In this document: one piece after another, positions 8,645-21,055 of the stretch | How the letters are laid out: each line of letters begins with the position of its first letter | Numbering within the stretch: position 1 is the first letter of the stretch | Assembly: GCF_900163625.1 (NCBI RefSeq) | Contig: NZ_FUIE01000081.1 | Coordinates: 1 to 60,406, forward strand | Source of the DNA: Brevundimonas diminuta 3F5N | Lineage (GTDB): Bacteria > Pseudomonadota > Alphaproteobacteria > Caulobacterales > Caulobacteraceae | Length of the DNA: 60,406 nt | Reading direction: 5' to 3' | Translations under genes and position numbers: made by a program | The notes under the pieces: model-generated | What the model was told of the DNA's origin: nothing | Database searches by the model: none | What the model saw: only the letters and a program-made list of their open reading frames with translations

Positions 8645-9841
8645 TTAGGCGGCTACGATCAGCGAGGCGATGGCGTCGTTCGCGATCCTTCGCGCCTCCG
8701 CATCGACCGCCAGGGCCGCGTCGCAAGCATCGTCGGAACCGCAAGACACGCCCGCGCCCGTCGCCTTTTCAAGGGTGTCGGCGACGACTGCGGCAATATT
8801 GAGAAAGCCCAGCCGTCGGTCAAGGAAAGCCAGGGCCGCCATTTCGTTCGCCGCATTGAAGACGATGGGCGCCACGCCGCCCGCCGCCAGCGCTTCGCGC
8901 GCCAGACGCAGCGCCGGGAAGCGCTGTTCATCCGGCGCCTCGAACGTCAACCGGCCCAAGGCCGCCAGGTCCAGCTTGGGCGCCGGCCAGGCCAGTCGAT
9001 CCGGCCAGGACAGGGCGCAGGCGATCGGCGTCCGCATGTCCGGCGCCCCCATCTGGGCCAAAGTCGAACCATCCACATATTCCACAAGGCTGTGGATGAT
9101 CGATTCCGGGTGCACCACTACGTCGACCCGATCTTCCGGCATGTCGAACAGATAGGCGGCCTCGATCAGCTCCAGGCCCTTGTTGGCCATGGTGGCGCTA
9201 TCGACCGAAATCTTGGCGCCCATGCTCCAGTTCGGGTGAGCTACGGCCTGTTCCGGCGTGATCCGCGTCATGGCCGCGCGCGGCAGGGTACGGAACGGCC
9301 CGCCCGAAGCGGTCAGCACCAGCCTGGACACGCGCTCCGGCGCCTCGGCCGGAAAGACCTGGAAGATGGCCGAATGTTCGGAATCGACCGGAATCAGACG
9401 CCCGCCGCTGCGCTTGACCCGCTCGATCAGCGCAGGACCACAACAGACCAGGCTTTCCTTGTTGGCCAGGGCCAGGGTCGCACCCGTCCCCGCCGCCGCC
9501 CAGGCCGAGCGCAGGCCCGCCGCCCCGACGATGGAGGCCATGATCCAGTCGGCGGGCCGCACGGCCGCCTCGACGATGGCGTCCGGCCCTGCCGCCGCCT
9601 CGACCCCGGTTCCCGCCAGGGCGTCGCGCAATTCGTTCAAGCGCGCCGGATCGGCCGTCACAGCGATGCGCGGCCGCCACCGGCGGGCCTGCTCGGCCAG
9701 ACGGGCGATGTTGGCGCCGCCGGTCAGGGCCTCGACCTCGAACGCGGCCGAGCCCGCCGCCTGGGCCTGCTCCATCAGGTCCAGGGTCGAGCTGCCGACC
9801 GATCCAGTCGAGCCCAGAATGGTGACGCGCCGCGCGATCAT
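8645..9841 (-). CDS. dxr: 1-deoxy-D-xylulose-5-phosphate reductoisomerase
   Basis: A 398-residue enzyme that converts DXP to 2-C-methyl-D-erythritol 4-phosphate in the non-mevalonate isoprenoid pathway, feeding UppS upstream in the same cluster. The NADPH-binding [13 protein letters not shown] is at about residues 9-21, and the conserved [20 protein letters not shown] segment carries substrate and metal contacts. The frame stays open well upstream, but the ATG at 9841 overlaps the cdsA stop (ATGA) and gives the normal length. A 15-base gap separates it from rseP. Confidence 0.97.
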   Translation of the reverse strand: MIARRVTILGSTGSVGSSTLDLMEQAQAAGSAAFEVEALTGGANIARLAEQARRWRPRIAVTADPARLNELRDALAGTGVEAAAGPDAIVEAAVRPADWIMASIVGAAGLRSAWAAAGTGATLALANKESLVCCGPALIERVKRSGGRLIPVDSEHSAIFQVFPAEAPERVSRLVLTASGGPFRTLPRAAMTRITPEQAVAHPNWSMGAKISVDSATMANKGLELIEAAYLFDMPEDRVDVVVHPESIIHSLVEYVDGSTLAQMGAPDMRTPIACALSWPDRLAWPAPKLDLAALGRLTFEAPDEQRFPALRLAREALAAGGVAPIVFNAANEMAALAFLDRRLGFLNIAAVVADTLEKATGAGVSCGSDDACDAALAVDAEARRIANDAIASLIVAA

Positions 9842-10656
9842 GCCGCCCGCTCCAGCATCAGGACGATCAGGCGCCCGGCCGACACCACGACCACGGCGAA
9901 CATCAGCCCGTCGACCCGGTCCAGCAGACCGCCGTGGCCGGGGATCAGATTGCCCGCGTCCTTGACCCCGAAACGCCGTTTCAGCGCGGATTCCCACAGA
10001 TCGCCGCCCATGGTGGCCAAGGCCGCCGTCAGCCCCAGAACCCCGCCCCAGAAGGCGTTCAGCAGGCCCATGTCCAGCCAGCCCGCCATGGCGGCGCCGG
10101 CGATCATCCCAGCGGTCAGGCCGCCGATGAAGCCCGACCAGGTCTTGTTCGGCGAAAAGCGCGGCCACAGCTTGGGTCCGCCGACGAAGCTGCCGACCAG
10201 ATAGGCCAGGATGTCGGCCGACCACGCCACGGCGAAGACCAGCACGGTCCAGTACAGCCCCTGCACCTCGTGCAGGTCGCGCAGCCAGATCAGCAGGATG
10301 CAGGGCCAGCCGAGGTAGAGCACCCCATAGGCCGTATCCAGCAGGGACTCACCGCGCGTGCGGGCGAACAGGCCCGCCGCCAGGGCCCCGAACACCATCA
10401 GCACCAGGGCCAGTGAAATCTGCCCGACGTGGGCCGCGATCACCGCCACGACCAGGGCCAGGGCTACGCTGATCCCGATCGGCCGCCACAGGCGCGGCGC
10501 GCACATCCGCGCCCACTCGAAGGCCAGCAGAACCGCCCCCGCGACCACCAGGGCGCAGAACCAGTCGCCGCCCGCCCACGTCGCCAGGACCGCCGCCGGC
10601 GCCAGCACGACCGCCGAGGCGGCGCGCAAGGCGATATCACGAGGCTTCAACGCCAT
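9838..10656 (-). CDS. cdsA: Phosphatidate cytidylyltransferase (CDP-diacylglycerol synthase)
   Basis: A 272-residue integral membrane enzyme with about seven or eight hydrophobic segments, making CDP-DAG from phosphatidate and CTP for phospholipid synthesis. The C-terminal signature is clear: [20 protein letters not shown] followed by LLDRVDG. The ATG at 10656 lies one base after the uppS stop. A longer open frame into uppS has no supporting signal. dxr follows with an ATGA overlap. Confidence 0.96.
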   Translation of the reverse strand: MALKPRDIALRAASAVVLAPAAVLATWAGGDWFCALVVAGAVLLAFEWARMCAPRLWRPIGISVALALVVAVIAAHVGQISLALVLMVFGALAAGLFARTRGESLLDTAYGVLYLGWPCILLIWLRDLHEVQGLYWTVLVFAVAWSADILAYLVGSFVGGPKLWPRFSPNKTWSGFIGGLTAGMIAGAAMAGWLDMGLLNAFWGGVLGLTAALATMGGDLWESALKRRFGVKDAGNLIPGHGGLLDRVDGLMFAVVVVSAGRLIVLMLERAA

Positions 10657-10657
10657 A

Positions 10658-11416
10658 TCAGCCCACGACCTCGCCATAGGCTTCGTCCATGACCTCGCGC
10701 CCGCCGTAGCGGCGCTCACGGCAGCCGAACTGAGCGATGGCTTCAGCCAGGGCTTCCGCGCCGTAGTCAGGCCACAGGATCTCCTGGAACACCATCTCGG
10801 CGTAGGCGGCCTCCCACAGCAGGAAGTTGGACAGGCGCTGTTCGCCCGACGTCCGCACGATCAGATCGACCGGCGGCGCGTCCGCCGTGGACAGACCGGC
10901 GCCCAGCGCCGCTTCGTCGACAACCACGTCTTCGCCCGCGCGCGCGCGATCGACCAGCCGCTGGGCCGCATCCACCAGATCCGCCCGGCCGCCATAGTTG
11001 AAGGCCACCTGCAGCAGGAATTTCTCATTGTCCGCCGTCTGGGCCTCGGCCCGCGCGACGATGGCGGCGATGTCGTCCGGCAGGCCCTTTCGGCGCCCCA
11101 GCACCTTCACCCGCACGCCCGCCGCATCCAGCCGGTTCAGATCGCTGCCGACGAAGGCGCGCACCAGGCCCATCAGGTCGGACACCTCGTCAGCCGGACG
11201 GTTCCAGTTCTCGGTCGAGAAGCCGAACACCGTCAGGCATCGCACGCCCAGCTCCGGCGCTGCCTTGATCGTGCGGCGCAGGGCCTGGACCCCCTCGCGG
11301 TGACCCACGGCGCGCGGAAGGCCCCGGCGCTGCGCCCAGCGGCCGTTGCCGTCCATGATCAGGGCGACGTGACGTGGCCCCTTTGCAGGCGCCGTGGCGA
11401 CGGGCTCGGCCGACAT
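10658..11416 (-). CDS. uppS: Undecaprenyl diphosphate synthase (isoprenyl transferase)
   Basis: A 252-residue cis-prenyltransferase that builds C55-PP, the lipid carrier for peptidoglycan and other envelope polymers. LIMDGNGRWAQRRG at about residues 19-32 contains the catalytic Asp22, and the GVRCLTVFGFSTENW and IRTSGEQRLSNFLLWEAAYAE regions match the family (quoted in parts). It lies 35 bases after frr and one base before cdsA. Length is typical. Confidence 0.97.
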   Translation of the reverse strand: MSAEPVATAPAKGPRHVALIMDGNGRWAQRRGLPRAVGHREGVQALRRTIKAAPELGVRCLTVFGFSTENWNRPADEVSDLMGLVRAFVGSDLNRLDAAGVRVKVLGRRKGLPDDIAAIVARAEAQTADNEKFLLQVAFNYGGRADLVDAAQRLVDRARAGEDVVVDEAALGAGLSTADAPPVDLIVRTSGEQRLSNFLLWEAAYAEMVFQEILWPDYGAEALAEAIAQFGCRERRYGGREVMDEAYGEVVG

Positions 11417-11451
11417 GATGGGGGCGTCCTTCCTGAACAGATCTGACCGCG

Positions 11452-12009
11452 TCAGACCTGCATGATCTCGACTTCCTTGGCCTTCAAGGTCTCATCGATA
11501 CGCTTGATGGCCGCATCGGTGTCCTTCTGGACCTCGGCCTCCATCTTCTTCTGATCATCCTGGCTGATATCGCCGGCCTTTTCAGCCTTCTTCAGCTCGT
11601 CGTTGGCGTCGCGGCGCACGTTGCGCACGGCGATCTTCTTGTCCTCGGCGTATTTGCCGGCCAGCTTGGCCAGGTCCTTGCGGCGTTCTTCGGTCAGCGG
11701 CGGGATCGGGATACGCAGCGTCTGACCGTCGACGACCGGGTTCAGGCCCAGACCCGCCGAACGGATGGCCTTCTCGACCGAAACCACCATCCCCTTGTCC
11801 CAGACGCTGACCGAGATCATGCGCGGCTCCGGCACGCTGATCGCCGCCACGGCGGTCAGCGGCGAGGTTGCGCCATAGGCCTCAACCACGACCGGCTCCA
11901 GCAGGCCGGCGTTGGCGCGGCCGGTACGCAGGCCAGCGTAGTCGTCCTTCAGCGCGGCGACGGATTTGTCCATCCGGTCACGGAAAGTCTTGAGATCGGG
12001 TTTGGCCAT
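11452..12009 (-). CDS. frr: Ribosome recycling factor
   Basis: A 185-residue RRF, which with EF-G splits post-termination ribosomes. [13 protein letters not shown] at the start, the [20 protein letters not shown] segment and the C-terminal [16 protein letters not shown] region match the family closely. It stands between pyrH and uppS, the standard order. Spacing is 40 bases from pyrH and 35 to uppS, so it is probably in the same transcript. Confidence 0.98.
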   Translation of the reverse strand: MAKPDLKTFRDRMDKSVAALKDDYAGLRTGRANAGLLEPVVVEAYGATSPLTAVAAISVPEPRMISVSVWDKGMVVSVEKAIRSAGLGLNPVVDGQTLRIPIPPLTEERRKDLAKLAGKYAEDKKIAVRNVRRDANDELKKAEKAGDISQDDQKKMEAEVQKDTDAAIKRIDETLKAKEVEIMQV

Positions 12010-12049
12010 GACGTGTGTCCTTGGTCCTGTCGTTTGATGACGAAGCCGC

Positions 12050-12787
12050 TCAGGCGGCCTTGTTGGTGATGACGGTGAAGGTGCCTTCTCCCGTCAGCGC
12101 CTTCTGAATCGATCCTTCCTCGCGGATCGAGAAGACCACGATCGGAATGCCGCTGTCGCGCATCAAGGCGATGGCCGAGGCGTCCATGACGCGCAAGTCC
12201 TTGGCCAGGACTTCCTGATAGGTCAGCGTCTCATAGCGGGTGGCCGTGGCGTCCTTCTTCGGATCGGCGGTGTAGACGCCGTCGACGCTGGTGCCCTTCA
12301 GCAGGGCGTCGCAGCCCATTTCGGCTGCGCGCAAGGCCGCGCCGGAATCCGTGGTGAAGAAAGGCGCGCCGACGCCAGCGGCGAAGATCACCACCCGACC
12401 CTTTTCCAGGTGCCGCATGGCGCGGCGGCGGATGTAGGGTTCGGCGATGGCGGCCATCGGAATGGCGCTCTGGACCCGCGTATCGACGCCGATCTTCTCG
12501 AGCGCGCCCTGCATGGCCAGGGCGTTCATGATGGTGGCCAGCATGCCCATGTAGTCAGCGTTGGCGCGGTCCATGCCCTCGGCGGCCTTGGACAGGCCCC
12601 GGAAGATGTTGCCCCCGCCGATGACCAGGCAGATTTCGACGCCCTGGCGCGCCACCGCGGCGACGGCGGCGGCGACCACGTCCACGGTCGGCATGTCGAT
12701 GCCATAGGGCTGGTCGCCCATCAGCACCTCGCCCGAGACCTTCAGCAGGACGCGCTTGTAACGAAACTCAGAGGGGGCGTCGGGCAT
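12050..12787 (-). CDS. pyrH: UMP kinase
   Basis: A 245-residue amino-acid-kinase-fold enzyme that phosphorylates UMP to [19 protein letters not shown] near the N-terminus and [12 protein letters not shown] form the nucleotide-binding loops, and [14 protein letters not shown] is the family's signature. The frame is open 29 codons further upstream, but the ATG at 12787 gives the family length and normal N-terminus. It follows tsf after 138 bases that contain two inverted repeats. Confidence 0.97.
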   Translation of the reverse strand: MPDAPSEFRYKRVLLKVSGEVLMGDQPYGIDMPTVDVVAAAVAAVARQGVEICLVIGGGNIFRGLSKAAEGMDRANADYMGMLATIMNALAMQGALEKIGVDTRVQSAIPMAAIAEPYIRRRAMRHLEKGRVVIFAAGVGAPFFTTDSGAALRAAEMGCDALLKGTSVDGVYTADPKKDATATRYETLTYQEVLAKDLRVMDASAIALMRDSGIPIVVFSIREEGSIQKALTGEGTFTVITNKAA

Positions 12788-12856
12788 GATCAGGGGTCCG
12801 TGGATACAGGGGGTTAGCATCCGCGCGAAGTGAATCGGCGGCTCATCATAGACGAA

Positions 12857-12915
12857 GGGCGCGTCAGCCTTCAAAGCCGAACGCGCCCTTTTGAAATTTC
12901 TTCCCTTTCGGGAAG
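12857..12915 (-). other. Two inverted repeats in the tsf-pyrH gap (possible attenuator/terminator)
   Basis: Directly after tsf on the minus strand is CTTCCC-GAAA-GGGAAG (12900-12915), a 6-bp stem with a GNRA loop. Then comes an 8-bp inverted repeat GGGCGCGT/ACGCGCCC (12857-12864 with 12881-12888) around a 16-base loop. No clear U-run follows on the minus strand. It could trim or attenuate transcription between the abundant tsf message and pyrH; this is inference from structure only. Confidence 0.4.
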
Positions 12916-12925
12916 GCGTTTCGAG

Positions 12926-13864
12926 TTAGTTGCCGCCGGTCATCGAGGCGACTTCCGACGCGAAGTCGGGGGTCTCGACCTTCTCGACGCCTTCACCCAG
13001 CGCCATGCGGACGAAGCCGGCCAGCTTCAGCGCGGAGCCCAGCTCCTTGCCGGTGTTGGCGACCAGTTGTTCGATGGTCACGTCCGGGTCCATGACGAAC
13101 GGCTGCTTGGTCAGCACCACATCCTTCTGGAACTTGTTGATCTGACCTTCCACGATCTTTTCGATCATGTTTTCCGGACGGCCTTCTTCCTTGGCCTTCT
13201 CGATCAGGACGGCGCGCTCTTTTTCGATCGCGGCCGGGTCCAGGTCCGAGGTGTCCAGCGCCAGCGGAGCCGTGGCCGCCACGTGCATGGCGATCTTGCG
13301 GCCCACTTCACGCAGGGTTTCCTTGTCGCCGGCGCCTTCCAGGGCGACCAGCACGCCGATACGGCCGACGCCCGGCGAGACCGAGTTGTGGACGTAGGTC
13401 GAAACCACGCCTTCACCGACCGACAGGCGAGCCGCGCGACGCAGCTGCATGTTCTCGCCGACGGTGGCGATCAGGTTGGTGACTTCGTCCTGAACGGTCT
13501 TGCCGTTTTCCAGGGTCGCGCCGTGGATGGCGTCGACGCCGTCGTGGTGCAGGCCCAGCTGAGCGAATTCCTTGGCCGCGGCCTGGAACAGGTCGTTGCG
13601 GGCCACGAAGTCGGTTTCGGCGTTGAACTCGATGGCCGAGGCGACTTCGCCCTTGCCGTCTTCGCGCACGGCGACGGCCACCAGGCCCTCGGCGGCGACG
13701 CGGTCGGCCTTCTTGGCGGCCTTGGACAGGCCCTTGGCGCGCAGCCAGTCGATCGCTGCTTCGATGTCGCCGTTGGTCTCAACCAGCGCCTTCTTGCAGT
13801 CCATCATGCCGACGCCCGAACGCTCGCGAAGCTCCTTCACGAGGGCGGCAGTGATCTCGGCCAT
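12926..13864 (-). CDS. tsf: Elongation factor Ts
   Basis: A 312-residue nucleotide-exchange factor for EF-Tu. The N-terminal UBA-like domain [17 protein letters not shown] (about 11-27) and [15 protein letters not shown] (about 75-90) are the two signature regions. Length is usual for alphaproteobacteria. A ribosome-binding GGAGAAG lies a few bases before the ATG. It follows rpsB after about 100 bases holding strong hairpins, so the rpsB:tsf ratio may be set there. Confidence 0.98.
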   Translation of the reverse strand: MAEITAALVKELRERSGVGMMDCKKALVETNGDIEAAIDWLRAKGLSKAAKKADRVAAEGLVAVAVREDGKGEVASAIEFNAETDFVARNDLFQAAAKEFAQLGLHHDGVDAIHGATLENGKTVQDEVTNLIATVGENMQLRRAARLSVGEGVVSTYVHNSVSPGVGRIGVLVALEGAGDKETLREVGRKIAMHVAATAPLALDTSDLDPAAIEKERAVLIEKAKEEGRPENMIEKIVEGQINKFQKDVVLTKQPFVMDPDVTIEQLVANTGKELGSALKLAGFVRMALGEGVEKVETPDFASEVASMTGGN

Positions 13865-13889
13865 GTTCTTCTCCTGAAATTCAAAATGG

Positions 13890-13960
13890 GCGGCCGGACT
13901 GTTTAGCCCGGCCGCATGTCAAGTTGACGTCGGTCCGGCGCGCGGCGGCGCCGGAACGTC
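13890..13960 (-). other. Hairpins in the rpsB-tsf intergenic region
   Basis: Two stable inverted repeats lie between rpsB and tsf: TCCGGCGC/GCGCCGGA (13934-13941 with 13948-13955, extended outward by GACG pairing), beginning 9 bases after the rpsB stop, and GCGGCCGG/CCGGCCGC (13890-13897 with 13908-13915), just before the tsf ribosome-binding site. Neither is followed by a U-run. An attenuator or mRNA-processing role between rpsB and tsf is plausible by analogy with other bacteria. Confidence 0.5.
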
Positions 13961-13964
13961 AGTC

Positions 13965-14813
13965 TCAGCCCTCGACCTTCTCGGCCTCGGCGGCGACCAG
14001 CTCTTCAGCCACGCCTTCCGTGCCGGCCGGAGCCGCTTCGGCTTCAGCCTTGGGGGCGTCGGCTTCGCGCAGCATCGGCTCGACCGGAGCTTCCGAAGCG
14101 CCCAGGTCGATGCCTTGGGCGACGGCGCCGGCGGCCAGGCCGTCCAGGACGGCGTCGGCGATCAGGTCGCAGTAGGTCTGGATGGCGCGAGCGGCGTCAT
14201 CGTTGCCCGGAACCGGATAGGTGATGCCGTCCGGGTCCGAGTTGGTGTCCAGGATGGCGATGATCGGGATGTTCAGCTTGCGAGCTTCCTGGATCGCGAT
14301 CGCTTCCTTGTTGGTGTCGATCACGAACATGATGTCCGGCACCGAACCCATGTCCTTGATGCCGCCCAGCGACAGTTCCAGACGGTCCTTCTCGCGCTGC
14401 AGGGTCAGCAGCTCTTTCTTGTTACGACCTTCACCGCCGGCGCCGACGATGGTTTCCAGCTCGCGCAGGCGTGCGATCGAGCCCGAAACGGTGCGCCAGT
14501 TGGTCAGCGTGCCACCCAGCCAGCGGTTGTTCATGTAGTATTGGGCGCAGCGCGTGGCGGCTTGCGCAACCGGGTCAGCGGCCTGACGCTTGGTGCCGAC
14601 GAACAGCACGCGGCCGCCCTTGGCGGCGACGTCGCGCACAGCCACCAGAGCCTGGTGGAACAGCGGCATCGTCTGCGACAGGTCGATGATGTGGATGTTC
14701 GAGCGCGAGCCGAAGATGTAGCGGTCCATCTTCGGGTTCCAGCGGTGCGTCTGGTGGCCGAAGTGAGCGCCGGCTTCCAGCAGCGTACGCATCGAGAATT
14801 CAGGCAGAGCCAT
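13965..14813 (-). CDS. rpsB: 30S ribosomal protein S2
   Basis: A 282-residue S2 protein of the small-subunit body. The N-terminus [20 protein letters not shown] and the region [18 protein letters not shown] are characteristic. The last about 45 residues are an Ala/Glu-rich acidic tail beyond the E. coli S2 core, common in alphaproteobacteria. The start at 14813 is preceded by an AAGGA sequence at good spacing. The frame is open a further 52 codons upstream, but that part is shadow sequence. It is the first gene of the long minus-strand cluster. Confidence 0.98.
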   Translation of the reverse strand: MALPEFSMRTLLEAGAHFGHQTHRWNPKMDRYIFGSRSNIHIIDLSQTMPLFHQALVAVRDVAAKGGRVLFVGTKRQAADPVAQAATRCAQYYMNNRWLGGTLTNWRTVSGSIARLRELETIVGAGGEGRNKKELLTLQREKDRLELSLGGIKDMGSVPDIMFVIDTNKEAIAIQEARKLNIPIIAILDTNSDPDGITYPVPGNDDAARAIQTYCDLIADAVLDGLAAGAVAQGIDLGASEAPVEPMLREADAPKAEAEAAPAGTEGVAEELVAAEAEKVEG

Positions 14814-14940
14814 GATCGTCTTTTCCTTTTTCCGATCAAACCTAGCGCGGGCGGTTAAAAGGATCGGCTGATCCCTCGGAACGGTGCAGACCGGGATGTC
14901 TCCCCAGCCCGCGCCACGCCCACGTGCGAAGTGCGCCGCG

Positions 14941-14969
14941 CATGTAGGCGAAACGGCCGAAAAAGGCAA
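14941..14969 (-). promoter_or_regulatory. Candidate promoter for the rpsB cluster
   Basis: On the minus strand TTGCCT (14964-14969) and TACATG (14941-14946) are separated by exactly 17 bases, upstream of rpsB and facing it. The -10 match is only fair. A long leader of about 120 bases would result, and S2 leaders are often regulatory. The region 14814-15031 otherwise holds no gene. An inverted repeat TTGTCCG/CGGACAA (14996-15022) lies just before the divergent peptidase gene. Confidence 0.35.
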
Positions 14970-15031
14970 GGCGTCGAAGATGATGGGCTTTTAACTTGTC
15001 CGCGCCGGGCGGTCCCGGACAACATGGCGTC

Positions 15032-16240
15032 ATGCGCCTTTCCCTTCGCCTGTTGTCCGCCCTGTTGCCCCCTCTGGCGTTCACCTCGCTCGTCGCGGCT
15101 CCGCTGACCGCCACAGCGCAAGTCCAGGCACAGGCGCCGGCTTCCTCGGAAGCGTATCGCCAGGACGCCTTGGCTCTGCCCGCCCTGATCGAGGCAAAGT
15201 ACGCCTATCTTGAACGCTTGCCGGACGGTCGCTTTCCGATGTCGCCCGAACTGATCGCCCAGGCCGAGGCGGTTCACGACGCCGCCTCCCTGCTGAGATA
15301 CGTCGAACACGCCCTGACGGTCCTGGCGGACCATCACGCCATCACCGGATCGTCCTTGACCGACAGCTGGGCCGTAGTTCCCAGCTATGCCGATCTGTGG
15401 ATCGAACAGGTCGAGGGTCGCTGGACCATCACCGACGTTCGCGACGGATCGCCCGCAGCCGCAGCGGGCGTTCGTTCAGGCGACCGCCTGCTCGCGCTAG
15501 ACAATCAATCTGTCGACGACGCCATCTCCCTCTTCTGGAGCAAGGTCGGCCTGGCGCCAGAGGGCGAACGCGCCGCCTTCGCCGCCCGCGTCTTGGCGGC
15601 CGGACGGCGGGATCGCCCACGCAACCTGACGATCGAGAGCGCCGACGGCGTTCAACGTCGCCTGACCCTGCCCACCCTCTACACGATGCAGCGCGACCAT
15701 CCGCCGGTGCACAGCCGACCGGCCGGCGACACCCTGGAGATCCGCATCAACGACGCGCTCGGCGATCAGGCGACCATCGCCGCCTTCGACGACGCCATGG
15801 CGACGGCCCGCCCCGGCCAGACCATCATCCTCGACCTGACCGAAACGCCCGGCGGCGGCAACACCGTGGTCGCCCGCGCCATCATGGGCTGGTTCGTCGA
15901 GGCCCCCGCCGCCTATCAGATCCACACCCTGCCCGCCGAGGCGCGCGAAACCGGCATCGAGCGGCGCTGGATCGAACAGGTGTCGCCGCGCCCCGGTAAG
16001 CATCACGACGGCCCCGTCATCGTCCGCGTCGGGCGCTGGACCGGCAGCATGGGCGAAGGCCTGGCCATCGGTCTCGACGCCCAGGGCGCACAGGTCGTCG
16101 GTCGACCGATGGCGGGCCTGCTCGGCGCCATCTACGACCTGCGCCTGCCCAACAGCGGGCTAGTCGTCAAAGTCCCGGTCGAGCGTCTCTACGCTGTTGA
16201 CGGAACTCCGCGTGAAGCGTTCCGACCGCAACCGGACTGA
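15032..16240 (+). CDS. Exported S41-family peptidase-like protein with PDZ domain
   Basis: A 402-residue protein with a signal peptide (about 1-30, ending ATAQ), a PDZ-like segment (about residues 130-170, SPAAAAGVRSGDRLLALDNQ) and an S41/tail-specific-protease C-terminal domain. IILDLTETPGGGN is the family's conserved strand, and TGSMGEG places the likely nucleophile at Ser339. It is probably a periplasmic or outer-envelope serine peptidase of unknown substrate. An upstream in-frame GTG/ATG at 14996 is less likely because the ATG at 15032 begins a proper signal peptide. It converges directly on the GFA gene with no gap. Confidence 0.8.
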   Translation: MRLSLRLLSALLPPLAFTSLVAAPLTATAQVQAQAPASSEAYRQDALALPALIEAKYAYLERLPDGRFPMSPELIAQAEAVHDAASLLRYVEHALTVLADHHAITGSSLTDSWAVVPSYADLWIEQVEGRWTITDVRDGSPAAAAGVRSGDRLLALDNQSVDDAISLFWSKVGLAPEGERAAFAARVLAAGRRDRPRNLTIESADGVQRRLTLPTLYTMQRDHPPVHSRPAGDTLEIRINDALGDQATIAAFDDAMATARPGQTIILDLTETPGGGNTVVARAIMGWFVEAPAAYQIHTLPAEARETGIERRWIEQVSPRPGKHHDGPVIVRVGRWTGSMGEGLAIGLDAQGAQVVGRPMAGLLGAIYDLRLPNSGLVVKVPVERLYAVDGTPREAFRPQPD

Positions 16241-16605
16241 TCAGAAACTGCGTCCGTCCACGCGCTGGGCCATCCAGTTCCAGGGCTCAATGTCGGTCAG
16301 GGTGCGGATGTTGACCGCCGCCACCTCGCTGCCGTCCGGCGCCACGCCATAACCGAACGGCTGCACCCCGCAGGTCTTGCAGAAGCGGTGCTCGATCTTG
16401 TGCTGGTTGAAGAAGTAGGACGTCGTCGCCTCCTCGCCCTGGGTCAGGCGAAAAGCCGAACGCGGCGCAAAAGCCAGGACGAAGCCCTTGCGATAACAGT
16501 GGGAGCAGTTGCACTCCATCAAGCCATCCAGCCCGACATCCACCTCATAGGCCACCGCGCCGCAGTGGCATGACCCGGCATGGGTCTTCACGCTCGTCTC
16601 GCTCA

Positions 16606-16606
<1 letters not shown>
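16241..16606 (-). CDS. GFA-family (CENP-V/GFA) zinc-binding protein
   Basis: A 121-residue protein of the glutathione-dependent formaldehyde-activating (GFA) fold. Zinc-binding cysteines are Cys13 and Cys15 (CHC), Cys32, Cys34 and Cys37 (CNCSHC), and Cys76 and Cys79 (CKTC). Members bind two zinc ions; the enzymatic role of most is unproven. The ATG overlaps the dnaE stop by one base (TGATG), so it is probably co-translated with dnaE. The stop abuts the stop of the convergent peptidase gene. The substrate is unknown. Confidence 0.85.
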
Positions 16607-20076
<3,470 letters not shown>

Positions 20077-20139
20077 CGCAGCACCGCTTCAAACGGCGCG
20101 CCGTCATCATGCAGGGAGTCGCCCCTCAGTGGGGCGCGG

Positions 20140-20229
20140 TCATGTCACTAGGAAGGCCGCCTGCCAGACCATCCAGACGAAGCCGCCGCAGGACGCAAGC
20201 GACAGCAGATCCCTCACCCAACGCGTCAT
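20140..20229 (-). CDS. sidA: SidA-like 29-residue membrane microprotein (SOS cell-division inhibitor candidate)
   Basis: A 29-codon ORF beginning MTRWVRDLLSLASC and ending in AAFLVT. It has a short basic N-terminus (Arg3, Arg6) and one hydrophobic helix (about residues 8-28). A GGGGA sequence lies 8 bases before the ATG. The established match is C. crescentus SidA, a 29-residue inner-membrane protein induced by the SOS response that blocks division through FtsW/FtsN. Here length, topology and upstream SOS-like boxes all agree. I infer orthology from these features and have not aligned the two sequences. It is too short for ordinary gene finders. dnaE follows 63 bases downstream on the same strand. 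Confidence 0.68.
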   Translation of the reverse strand: MTRWVRDLLSLASCGGFVWMVWQAAFLVT

Positions 20230-20251
20230 TGGTTTTATCCCCAGATCAAAT

Positions 20252-20285
20252 GTTGCCCATTTGTTCTAAGTTGCTCATTTGTTCT
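20252..20285 (-). promoter_or_regulatory. Tandem 16-base direct repeat resembling degenerate SOS boxes
   Basis: Two 16-base copies, GTTGCCCATTTGTTCT (20252-20267) and GTTGCTCATTTGTTCT (20270-20285), differ at one base and repeat with an 18-base period. Each fits the alphaproteobacterial LexA box GTTC-N7-GTTC with one mismatch (GTTG-N7-GTTC). They lie 23 bases upstream of the SidA-like start and just past the stop of the response regulator gene, so they most likely control the microprotein and perhaps dnaE. Confidence 0.6.
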
Positions 20286-20293
20286 CGTCAACC

Positions 20294-20935
20294 TCAATTC
20301 GCGAGGAAGCCGAGACGAGTCAGCGCCGAGGCCAGGGCGGCCGAATTGGGGGACTGGGTCTTGCGCAGCAGGCTCGCTCGGAAGAACTCGACCGTACGCG
20401 GACTCAGCTCCAGGTTCTGGGCGATCTGCTTGGTCGTCAGGCCCTCGACCAGCATCTCTGCGACCTGACGCTCGCGGCGGGTGAAGGTCAGTTCCTCACG
20501 GACCGGCGTGGACGCCAGGGCCGCCGCCCCGCGACGCAGGGCGCGGACCAACTCATCCATCGTCGTGGGCTTAGACAGAACATCGTCCACGCCCAGGCGC
20601 ATGGCGTCGACCGTCGTCCGCACGTCCACGAAAGCGCTGACGACGATGACGGCGTGTCGGTTCAGGGCGCAGAAGGCGGCCACGAGATCCAACCCTTCGA
20701 CGCCCGGCATCTTCAGGTCGGCGACGAGGCAGGTCGGATCGGCGTCGGACGCCCACATCAAGGCGTCGAGCGGTTCATGAAAACCGATGGCGGAGAACCC
20801 GGCCTCGCGCACCGCCAAAAGGGTCAGCTCCAGCAGCGCCCGGTCATCATCGATGATGGCGATTTCAGCGATAGCGCGCCCAACCCTTGCTGCATCTTGT
20901 CCATTTCGACCGCCGTCCACGCCATCACGCATCAT
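20294..20935 (-). CDS. FixJ/NarL-type two-component response regulator
   Basis: A 213-residue regulator with an N-terminal receiver domain and a C-terminal LuxR-type helix-turn-helix. The acidic pocket is Asp29-Asp31 (IIDDD), the phospho-acceptor is Asp73 (VADLKMPG) and the conserved Lys is Lys122 (LSKP). The DNA-binding domain (about 150-213) has RRERQVAEMLVEGLTTKQIA and LSPRTVEFFRASL. No histidine kinase is nearby, so it is an orphan. The start is unsure: two adjacent ATGs at 20935 and 20932, or TTG at 20953, are all possible, and none has a strong ribosome-binding site. Confidence 0.9.
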   Translation of the reverse strand: MMRDGVDGGRNGQDAARVGRAIAEIAIIDDDRALLELTLLAVREAGFSAIGFHEPLDALMWASDADPTCLVADLKMPGVEGLDLVAAFCALNRHAVIVVSAFVDVRTTVDAMRLGVDDVLSKPTTMDELVRALRRGAAALASTPVREELTFTRRERQVAEMLVEGLTTKQIAQNLELSPRTVEFFRASLLRKTQSPNSAALASALTRLGFLAN

Positions 20936-21055
20936 GTCGTTGAAACTACGCAAGGCTTAGCGCCGGAAAAACCTCGTAGTCCCACGCAGTTGATCCCGCG
21001 TGAGCATACGCAGAACGATATTCCGGTTACGCCAAGGCGAACATGGAGGCTCGCT

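Noticed and set aside
20279..21055. Upstream extension of the 149-residue hypothetical protein through the response regulator gene
   Set aside because: The part before 21056 is antisense to a clear receiver/HTH protein; GGAGG fixes the start at the GTG.
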